The notes under the pieces: generated by a model | The model's input: only the letters and a program-made list of their open reading frames with translations | Told to the model about the DNA's origin: nothing | Databases searched by the model: none | Translations under genes and position numbers: made by a program | From: UBA5066 sp046331465 | Lineage (GTDB): Bacteria > Acidobacteriota > Thermoanaerobaculia > UBA5066 | NCBI GenBank assembly: GCA_046331465.1 | Contig: JAXLQV010000003.1 | Span: forward strand, 310,001-374,000 | DNA length: 64,000 nucleotides | Direction: 5' to 3' | Part shown: piece after piece, positions 58,728 through 64,000 of the stretch | How positions within the stretch are numbered: position 1 is the stretch's first letter | How the letters are laid out: the number at the start of each line of letters is the position of its first letter

Positions 58728-59957
58728 TCACTTCCCCGCGGCCGCGCGGGCCTCTTCCAGGATCTTCACGCTCGACGAGGCGCCGACGCGCGTCGCGCCC
58801 GCCTTCACCATCTTCAGGAGGTCGGCGTAGGTCCTCACGCCCCCCGAGGCCTTCACGCCGAGCTTCCTCGGCGCGACGGTCCGCGCCATCAGGGCGATGT
58901 CCTCGGCGGTCGCCCCGCCCGAGGAGAAGCCGGTCGAGGTCTTCACGTAGTCCGCCCCGGCCTTCATCGAGAGCTCGCAGGCGCGGACCTTCTCCTCGTC
59001 GGTGAGGAGCGCCGTCTCGAGGATCACCTTCGAGAGGGCCCGGCCGTCCTTGCACGCCTCGACGACGCCGCGGATGTCGCGGAGGACGAGGGCGTCGTCC
59101 TTCCCCTTCAGGGCGCCGACGTTGATGACCATGTCGACCTCCTGCGCCCCTTCGCGGATCGCCTTCCTCGCCTCGAGGAGCTTGATCTGCGGGTCCTGGG
59201 CGCCGAGCGGGAAGCCGACGACGCAGCAGACCTTCACGGTCGAGCCGCGGAGGAGCTGCTTCACCTGCGGGACGAAGACGGGGTTCACGCAGACCGAGAA
59301 GAAGCCGTGCTGCCGCGCCTCGGCGCAGAGCTTCTCGACGTCCGAGGCCATCGCGTCGGGCTTGAGCAGCGTGTGGTCGATGAGCCTCGCGACCTCGGCC
59401 ACGGAGAGGGCCGGCGCGGCGGCGGGCGCCGTCCCGCCCTTCCCGAGCATCTCCTTCACCTTCGCGGCGATCCGTTCGATGTCCTCCGCGGACAGCTCCG
59501 TCATCCCTCTCTCCTTCTCCATCTCGCGGATCATCGCGACGCGCTTCCTGTGCCTCTCGGCGGTGCACTCCGTCGCGAGGAAGACGTCGACGATCCGCTT
59601 CGCGGCGGCCTCGTCGACGTGCCCCGCGCCGAGGGCGAGGAGGCTCGCGTCGTTGTGCTCCCGGGCGTTCTTCGCGAGCGCCTCGGTGTTGCAGGTCGCC
59701 GCGAGGACGCCGGGGACCTTGTTCGCCGCCATCGCCGAGCCGATCCCGGCCCCGTCGACGACGACGCCGAAGTCGGCCTCCCCCTGCGCGACCCGGAGCG
59801 CGGCGGCGCGGGCGAAGACCGGGTAGTCGACCGGCTCCTTCCCGCTCGTCCCGAGGTCGGCGACGTCGTGCCCGGCCGCCTTCAGGTGCTCCTTCAGCCG
59901 CTCCTTGAGGTCGAAGCCGCCGTGGTCGGCGGCGAGGGCGATCCGGAGCCGCGACAT
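58728..59957 (-). CDS. RpiB-DeoC fusion enzyme of a sugar-phosphate microcompartment
   Basis: Single frame of 409 residues joining two enzymes. Residues 1-150 are RpiB/LacAB-like (ALAADHGGFDLKERLK, IGSAMAANKVPGV, REHNDASLLALG, ERHRKRV), but the isomerase Cys is Asp68 in VVVDGAGIG. Residues 152-173 hold LSAEDIERIAAKVKEML, an encapsulation-peptide-like helix, then an Ala/Pro linker. From about 183 follows DeoC (LIDHTLLKPDA, DMVINVGALK, Schiff-base Lys in YVKTSTGFSSGGAT, ASGGVRTYADL). DeoC splits deoxyribose-5-phosphate into acetaldehyde and glyceraldehyde-3-phosphate. It is the first gene of the operon. An internal ATG at 59504 has its own strong Shine-Dalgarno. Confidence 0.93.
   Translation of the reverse strand: MSRLRIALAADHGGFDLKERLKEHLKAAGHDVADLGTSGKEPVDYPVFARAAALRVAQGEADFGVVVDGAGIGSAMAANKVPGVLAATCNTEALAKNAREHNDASLLALGAGHVDEAAAKRIVDVFLATECTAERHRKRVAMIREMEKERGMTELSAEDIERIAAKVKEMLGKGGTAPAAAPALSVAEVARLIDHTLLKPDAMASDVEKLCAEARQHGFFSVCVNPVFVPQVKQLLRGSTVKVCCVVGFPLGAQDPQIKLLEARKAIREGAQEVDMVINVGALKGKDDALVLRDIRGVVEACKDGRALSKVILETALLTDEEKVRACELSMKAGADYVKTSTGFSSGGATAEDIALMARTVAPRKLGVKASGGVRTYADLLKMVKAGATRVGASSSVKILEEARAAAGK
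59504..59520 (-). promoter_or_regulatory. Internal ribosome binding site at the RpiB-DeoC junction
   Basis: Reading on the minus strand, GGAGAAGGAGAGAGGG directly precedes an in-frame ATG (59504-59502), codon 152 of the fusion. It has clear Shine-Dalgarno potential and would give a 258-residue DeoC starting with the encapsulation-like helix. The bases also encode the linker residues, so the signal could be fortuitous. Confidence 0.55.
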
Positions 59958-59966
59958 GGGAGGGGG

Positions 59967-59972
59967 ATTCTA
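59967..59972 (-). promoter_or_regulatory. -10 element of the microcompartment operon
   Basis: On the minus strand TAGAAT (59972-59967) lies nine bases before the ATG at 59957; the intervening sequence is CCCCCTCCC, with no Shine-Dalgarno. The predicted start point (59960) leaves a three-base leader. No -35 match was found. Confidence 0.5.
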
Positions 59973-60031
59973 CGCGGAGCGCCCCCGGCCGCGTCCGCGC
60001 GGACCGACCAAAGCGTCGACCTCCGCACCCG

Positions 60032-60077
60032 AAAAGGGAAACGCCCCCGGGCACGGGGCCCGGGGACGCGGGTTTCC
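60032..60077 (-). terminator. Intrinsic terminator after cytochrome copy 2
   Basis: CCCCGGGC (60045-60052) and GCCCGGGG (60058-60065) form an 8-bp core stem, flanked by GGAAAC/GTTTCC pairing (60037-60042 with 60072-60077). In the minus-strand RNA it is followed by CCCUUUUCG. It separates the cytochrome genes from the microcompartment operon. Confidence 0.7.
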
Positions 60078-60102
60078 GTCAGGGCTCGGCGAGCCCCGGG
60101 GC

Positions 60103-60339
60103 TCAGACCTTGGTCCAGTCGATCTTGCCGTCGGCGCCCTTGGCGGCCTTGACCTTCTTGCCGAAGTCGTTCAGGCCGGCGGACTCCTTCTTGGGCATCT
60201 TCTCCGTGTGGCAGGAGGCGCAGTTGGCCTTGGCGTCCTTGGCCTTGTACTCCTTCTGGATGTCCATGGTGGCGAGCGCGGTGCTCCCCATGGCGAGGGC
60301 CGCGAGCGCGGCGACGACGGCGGTGGTGGTCTTCTTCAT
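60103..60339 (-). CDS. Small secreted monohaem c-type cytochrome, copy 2
   Basis: Protein of 78 residues: a signal peptide (KKTTTAVVAALAALAMGSTALA) and about 55 mature residues with one haem-binding site CASCH and a Met in KMPKK that could be the distal ligand. Lys-rich; ends DGKIDWTKV. It probably carries electrons in the periplasm. ATG at 60339 follows GGAGGA; an upstream in-frame start at 60387 would add non-signal residues. It is a near duplicate of the gene 140 bases upstream. Confidence 0.85.
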   Translation of the reverse strand: MKKTTTAVVAALAALAMGSTALATMDIQKEYKAKDAKANCASCHTEKMPKKESAGLNDFGKKVKAAKGADGKIDWTKV

Positions 60340-60416
60340 CTTCTGTCCTCCTTCTCGTGATCCGACGAACGGCGAATGGTAGCGCAATCCGGACCGCGGG
60401 AGACCGGGAAGCGCGT

Positions 60417-60452
60417 CGCCGCGACTCCATCTCGACGCGCGCCGTCGCGGCG
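60417..60452 (-). terminator. Hairpin between the two cytochrome genes
   Basis: CGCCGCGAC (60417-60425) and GTCGCGGCG (60444-60452) form a 9-bp stem with an 18-base loop just after the stop of copy 1. There is no U-tract; it may be a weak or partial terminator. Confidence 0.4.
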
Positions 60453-60480
60453 GGCCTCAGCCCTCCCCGGCGCGCCGCGG

Positions 60481-60729
60481 CTACTTCGCGGCCGGGACCT
60501 TCGACCAGTCGACCTTGCCGTCGGCGCCCCGGGCGGCCTTGACCGTCTTGCCGAAGTCGTTCAGGTCGTGCTTCTCCTTCTTCGGCATCTTGTCGACGTG
60601 GCACGAGGCGCAGTTCGCCGTGGCGTTCTTCGCCTTGTACTCCTTGTAGATGTCCTGGGTGGCGAGGGCCGTGCTCCCGAGGGCCAGCGCGGCGAGGACG
60701 GCGAGCGCGGCGGACGTGGTCTTCTTCAT
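60481..60729 (-). CDS. Small secreted monohaem c-type cytochrome, copy 1
   Basis: Protein of 82 residues and paralogue of the next gene: same signal peptide style (KKTTSAALAVLAALALGSTALA), same KEYKAK and ANCASCH haem site, KMPKKE, LNDFGK and DGKVDWSKV, with a short PAAK tail. Mature size is about 58 residues with one haem. ATG at 60729 has a purine-rich AGGAGGAAGA upstream. The tandem copies suggest a recent duplication; redox partners are not adjacent. Confidence 0.85.
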   Translation of the reverse strand: MKKTTSAALAVLAALALGSTALATQDIYKEYKAKNATANCASCHVDKMPKKEKHDLNDFGKTVKAARGADGKVDWSKVPAAK

Positions 60730-60824
60730 CTTTCTTCCTCCTGTTCGGGGCCGTTCCGGCGGGATGCTACGCCGGACCCGCCCCCCACGGTCCCGTCTCG
60801 CAAACTCCGTGCCCCCGAGGGCCG

Positions 60825-62057
60825 CTACTCGTAGCGGAGAGCGTCGGCGGGAGCGAGGCGGGCCGCCCGTCGGGCCGGGAAGGCCGCGGCGGCGAGGACG
60901 AGGAGGAGCCCCGTGACCGCGATGGCGAGGACGTCGCGCAGGCCGGGACGGAACGGCATCCAGGAGATGTAGTAGACGCGCGCAATCTCCGCGGGGAAGC
61001 GGATCGCCTTCGTCGCGGTGAGGAGCGCGCAGATCGCGACCCCCGAGAGCGTCCCGAGGAGGACGCCGGCGGCCCCGACGGCGAGTCCGGCGAGACGGAA
61101 GGTGCGCGCCACGGTCCGCGGGCCGGCGCCGAGCGTGGCGAGGACGCCGATCTCCCGCGTCTTCTGCGCGACGAGGACGACGACCGAGGAGACGACCGTC
61201 CCCGCCGCGACCGCGACGATGAGGGCGAGGGCGACGAAGAGGAGCGTCTGCTGGACGAGGAGGGCCCGGAAGAGGTCGCCATTCAGCGCGCGCCAGTCGA
61301 GGACCGTGGCCGCGGAGCCGAGCGCCTTCCGCGCCCCGTCGACGACGGGGTCGGGCCGGGCCGGGTCGGCGAGCTTCAGCTCCCAGAGGCCGCTCCGGGC
61401 GTCGGGCGGGGCGAAGCGGTCGAAGGCCGCGATCGGGACGACGGCCCACCCCTCGTCGACCTCGGTGAAGCCCGTCGTGACGATCCCCGCGACGACGACC
61501 GGGGTCCGCCTCGGGGGAGAGAGGCCCCGGGCGAGGGACGTCGAGGCGGTCTCGAGGACGAGCTCCGCCCCTTCCGCCGCGCCGAGCCGCGCGGCCAGCC
61601 CCGAGCCGAGGAGCGCCGGGACGCGCGCCCCGGCCGGGGGCGCGGCCATCCGCGCGGCGAACGAGGGGTCGCTCCCGAGGAGCCGCGTCGTGGCGAGCCC
61701 CGGGGGGACGTCGAGCCCCTTCACGACCGCGTCGACGCCGGCGGGGACCTTCGGGCCGAGGAGGAGCCCCGGGGCGAACGCGGTCTTCGCGACGGCGGTG
61801 ACGCCCGGCACCGCGGCGAGCGCCGCCCGGGTCGGCCCGTCGGCCGCGTCGGGCGGGGGGAGGACGAGGACCTCCGCGTTCGTCCCCGCGATCCGCTCGA
61901 AGAGCTCTCCCCGGTAGCCCGACATGAGCCCCATCGCGACGACGAGCGCGGCCGTCCCGAGCGCGACTCCCGCGAGGGCGAGCGTCGAGACCGTCCCGAG
62001 GAGGCCGCCCCGCCGCCCCGCGAGGAACCGGCGGGCGAGGAAGAGCGGGACGTTCAC
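60825..62057 (-). CDS. LolC/LolE-like ABC transporter permease
   Basis: Inner-membrane permease of 410 residues of the FtsX/LolE superfamily, which extracts lipoproteins from the inner membrane. An N-terminal segment (PLFLARRFLAGRRGGLLGTVSTLALAGVALGTAALVVAMGLMSG) precedes the first helix, then a large periplasmic domain, then three C-terminal helices with REIGVLATLGAGPRTVARTF and a final PARRAARLAPADALRYE. No LolD ATPase gene is in the window. The GTG start at 62057 is seven bases after the carA stop, so it is cotranscribed with carA. It could equally be a MacB-like permease. Confidence 0.85.
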   Translation of the reverse strand: MNVPLFLARRFLAGRRGGLLGTVSTLALAGVALGTAALVVAMGLMSGYRGELFERIAGTNAEVLVLPPPDAADGPTRAALAAVPGVTAVAKTAFAPGLLLGPKVPAGVDAVVKGLDVPPGLATTRLLGSDPSFAARMAAPPAGARVPALLGSGLAARLGAAEGAELVLETASTSLARGLSPPRRTPVVVAGIVTTGFTEVDEGWAVVPIAAFDRFAPPDARSGLWELKLADPARPDPVVDGARKALGSAATVLDWRALNGDLFRALLVQQTLLFVALALIVAVAAGTVVSSVVVLVAQKTREIGVLATLGAGPRTVARTFRLAGLAVGAAGVLLGTLSGVAICALLTATKAIRFPAEIARVYYISWMPFRPGLRDVLAIAVTGLLLVLAAAAFPARRAARLAPADALRYE

Positions 62058-62064
62058 GTCCCCC

Positions 62065-63159
62065 TCACGCGCGGCCGAGCGCCCGCGCGAACTCCGCGAA
62101 GAGGGGGTCGGAGTCGTGCGGGCCCGGGGCCGACTCGGGGTGGTACTGCACGGCGTAGACGGGGCGCCCCGCGAGCCGGAACCCCTCGCACGTCCCGTCG
62201 TTGAGGTTGACGTGCGTCAGCTCGAGCCCGGCCGGGAGCGACGCCGGGTCGACGGCGAAGCCGTGGTTCTGCGAGGTGATCGAGACGGCCCCCGTCGCGA
62301 GGTCCTTCACCGGGTGGTTCACGCCGCGGTGGCCGAACTTCAGCTTGAAGGTCCTCGCGCCGAGCGCGAGGCCGAGGAGCTGGTGCCCGAGGCAGATGCC
62401 GAACACCGGCTTCCCCGTGCCGACGAGCGCGCGGATCGTCTCGGCCTGCGCGGGGAGAGCGGCCGGGTCGCCCGGGCCGTTCGAGAGGAAGAAGCCGTCG
62501 AACCCGGCGAGCTCGGACGGCGTCGTCGTCGCCGGGAAGACCGTGACGTCGAGGCCGCGGGACGCGAGGTGGCGGAGGATGTTCCGCTTGATGCCGTAGT
62601 CGAGCGCGGCCACGCGCGGCCGCCCCGCGGCGTGGGAGCCCCAGGCGTAGGGGGCGCGCGTCCCGACCTCGAGGGCGAGGGGGGCGCCCGTCATCGGCGG
62701 CTGCTCGAGGACCCTCGCGAGGAGGCGCGCCCGCCCCGCCTCGTCGACGTGCTCGGTCGAGACGGCGCCGCGCATCGCCCCGAGCGAGCGGAGGTGCCGG
62801 ACGAGCGCCCGGGTGTCGATGCCGTGGATCGAGACGATCCCCGCCTCGCGGAGCGTCTCGCCGAGCCCCTTCTTCCCCCGGGCGTTCGAGAAGCGCTCCG
62901 GGAAGTGCCGCGCGGCGAAGCCCGAGACCTGGATCCGGTCCGACTCCGCGTCGTCGCCGGTGATCCCGTAGTTCCCGACGTGGGACGCCGTCATCGCGAC
63001 GATCTGGCCGCGGTAGGAGGGGTCGGTGAGCGTCTCCTCGTACCCCGACATCGCGGTGTTGAAGACGACCTCGCCGAACGCCGTCCCCGCGGCTCCGAAC
63101 CCGACGCCCTCGAAGGCGCGCCCGTCCTCCAGGACGAGGACCGCCGGAAGGCCGCTCAC
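62065..63159 (-). CDS. carA: Carbamoyl-phosphate synthase small subunit
   Basis: Glutaminase subunit of 364 residues that supplies ammonia to CarB for carbamoyl phosphate, used in pyrimidine and arginine synthesis. N-terminal VLVLEDGRAFEGVGFGAAG and GIVSIHGIDTRALVRHLR; the class I glutaminase triad has Cys in FGICLGHQLLGLALG and His/Glu in VQYHPESAPGPHDS. Start is GTG at 63159, which overlaps the stop of the DAHP synthase gene (GTGA). CarB is not in the window. Confidence 0.96.
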   Translation of the reverse strand: MSGLPAVLVLEDGRAFEGVGFGAAGTAFGEVVFNTAMSGYEETLTDPSYRGQIVAMTASHVGNYGITGDDAESDRIQVSGFAARHFPERFSNARGKKGLGETLREAGIVSIHGIDTRALVRHLRSLGAMRGAVSTEHVDEAGRARLLARVLEQPPMTGAPLALEVGTRAPYAWGSHAAGRPRVAALDYGIKRNILRHLASRGLDVTVFPATTTPSELAGFDGFFLSNGPGDPAALPAQAETIRALVGTGKPVFGICLGHQLLGLALGARTFKLKFGHRGVNHPVKDLATGAVSITSQNHGFAVDPASLPAGLELTHVNLNDGTCEGFRLAGRPVYAVQYHPESAPGPHDSDPLFAEFARALGRA

Positions 63160-64000
63160 AGCGTCCGCCCCACGGCGGCCGCGATCGGCGCGAGGCGCGC
63201 CATCAGCTCCGAGAACATCGCCGGCGTCAGCGCCTGCGGCCCGTCCGAGAGCGCCTTCTCGGGCTGGTGGTGGACCTCGACGGCGACGCCGTCGGCCCCG
63301 GCGGCGACCGAGGCGAGGGACATCGGGGCGACCTTGTGGCGCCGCCCGGTCCCGTGAGAGGGGTCGGTGACGATCGGGAGGTGCGAGAGCCGCTCGACGG
63401 CCGGGACGACGGCGAGGTCGAGCGTGTTCCGCGTGAAGTCGCTGAAGGTCCTCACGCCCCTCTCGCAGAGGACGACGTTCGGGTTCCCCTCGGCGAGGAC
63501 GTACTCGGCCGCGAGGAGGAACTCCTCGAGCGTCGCCGACATGCCGCGCTTCAGGAGGACCGGCTTGCCGATCCGCCCCGCGGCCTTCAGGAGCTCGAAG
63601 TTCTGCATGTTCCGGGCGCCGATCTGCAGGCAGTCCGCGTACTTCGCCACGACGTCGATCGACGACGTGTCGAGCGCCTCGGTGACGACCGGGAGGCCCG
63701 TCTCCTCGCGCGCCGCGGCGAGGATCTTCAGCCCCTCCTCGCCGAGCCCCTGGAACGAGTAGGGGGAGGTCCGCGGCTTGTAGGCGCCGCCCCGGAGGAG
63801 GTGGGCGCCCCGCGCCTTGACCTCCTTCGCGATCGTCACCGTCTGCTCGAGCGTCTCGACGGCGCAGGGGCCGGCGATGACCGCGAGACGCGTCCCTCCG
63901 ACGGGGACGCCGCCGATCGAGACGACCGTGTCCTCGGGGTGGAACTCGCGGGAGACGAGCTTGTAGGGGTGGGAGACGACGATGACCTCGAGGACGCCCG
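63156..64000 (-). CDS. 3-deoxy-7-phosphoheptulonate synthase (5' partial)
   Basis: First enzyme of the shikimate pathway: condenses phosphoenolpyruvate and erythrose-4-phosphate. The frame is open to the window edge, so the start lies beyond it; 281 codons plus the stop are visible. They include VIAGPCAVE, GAYKPRTSPYSFQGLG, LQIGARNMQNFELLK, VLLKRGMSAT and TDPSHGTGRRH, typical of the AroF/KDO8P-type (type I beta) enzymes. The part near the edge (VVSIGGVPVGGTR) may belong to an N-terminal ferredoxin-like domain. Its stop overlaps carA as GTGA, linking aromatic and pyrimidine/arginine biosynthesis in one operon. Confidence 0.93.
   Translation of the reverse strand, partial: GVLEVIVVSHPYKLVSREFHPEDTVVSIGGVPVGGTRLAVIAGPCAVETLEQTVTIAKEVKARGAHLLRGGAYKPRTSPYSFQGLGEEGLKILAAAREETGLPVVTEALDTSSIDVVAKYADCLQIGARNMQNFELLKAAGRIGKPVLLKRGMSATLEEFLLAAEYVLAEGNPNVVLCERGVRTFSDFTRNTLDLAVVPAVERLSHLPIVTDPSHGTGRRHKVAPMSLASVAAGADGVAVEVHHQPEKALSDGPQALTPAMFSELMARLAPIAAAVGRTL

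Noticed and set aside
1..64000. tRNA or rRNA genes and insertion sequences
   Set aside because: I looked through the gaps and saw no cloverleaf with a TTCGANNC-type arm, no rRNA segments and no transposase or terminal inverted repeats; a dedicated scan could still find something small.

Overview
The window is very GC-rich (roughly 70%), densely coded DNA from a Gram-negative bacterium. It carries an outer-membrane beta-barrel protein, LolC/E-type machinery, peptide-release factor 3, P-II/Amt nitrogen control, many two-component and Ser/Thr kinases, secreted repeat proteins with IPTL-like C-terminal sorting tails, and a bacterial microcompartment operon. This mix, plus HRDLSPxN-type Ser/Thr kinases and Reg_prop sensor kinases, points to Acidobacteriota or a related deep lineage; that assignment is inference. 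No tRNA, rRNA, CRISPR, IS element or phage gene was recognised.

Layout. 0-3.3 kb: gatE (5' end outside the window) and gatD, the Glu-tRNA(Gln) amidotransferase normally regarded as archaeal. 3.3-4.0 kb: a small protein plus nucleotidyltransferase pair. 4.1-7.4 kb: amt, a P-II protein without Tyr51 and a porin, all on the minus strand. 7.8-9.5 kb: quinone-oxidoreductase-like enzyme and DODA-type dioxygenase. 9.6-19.9 kb: one gene for a giant secreted DUF11-repeat protein, including nine 129-residue repeats, some identical at DNA level. 20.4-28.4 kb: prfC, a PAS hybrid histidine kinase, a methyltransferase, a DegT-type aminotransferase and ahcY. 28.7-37.9 kb: a secreted beta-helix/Ig-like protein with an IPTL-like tail, then a Reg_prop sensor kinase and LuxR-type regulator. 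37.9-45.5 kb: DUF4833 and DUF4342 proteins, arcC and an ornithine carbamoyltransferase (no arginine deiminase), an amino-acid-binding lipoprotein, an aldo/keto reductase, an epimerase and a winged-helix YcaQ-like protein. 45.6-54.2 kb: Ser/Thr kinase, GNAT-SRPBCC fusion, YbjD-like OLD nuclease, family-5 solute-binding protein, CBS-HEPN-like protein, histidine kinase and HAD phosphatase.

54.3-60.0 kb is the most interesting part: a compact minus-strand microcompartment operon of the sugar-phosphate-utilising (SPU) kind. It encodes an RpiB-DeoC fusion, one BMC-H, two BMC-T and three BMC-P shell proteins, a CoA-acylating aldehyde dehydrogenase and a small membrane protein. The aldehyde dehydrogenase and the junction of the RpiB-DeoC fusion carry closely similar encapsulation-peptide-like helices. 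The fusion junction also contains a strong Shine-Dalgarno and an in-frame ATG, so free DeoC could be made as well. The expected chemistry is deoxyribose-5-phosphate to acetaldehyde plus glyceraldehyde-3-phosphate, then acetaldehyde to acetyl-CoA. The phosphotransacylase and alcohol dehydrogenase of a standard metabolosome are not in the visible locus.

60.1-64 kb: two near-identical small CxxCH cytochromes, a LolC/E-like permease, carA and the 3' part of a DAHP synthase gene. Many gene pairs are joined by GTGA overlaps. Several genes have a -10-like TANNNT hexamer 6-9 bases before the start codon and no Shine-Dalgarno, which suggests leaderless transcripts.
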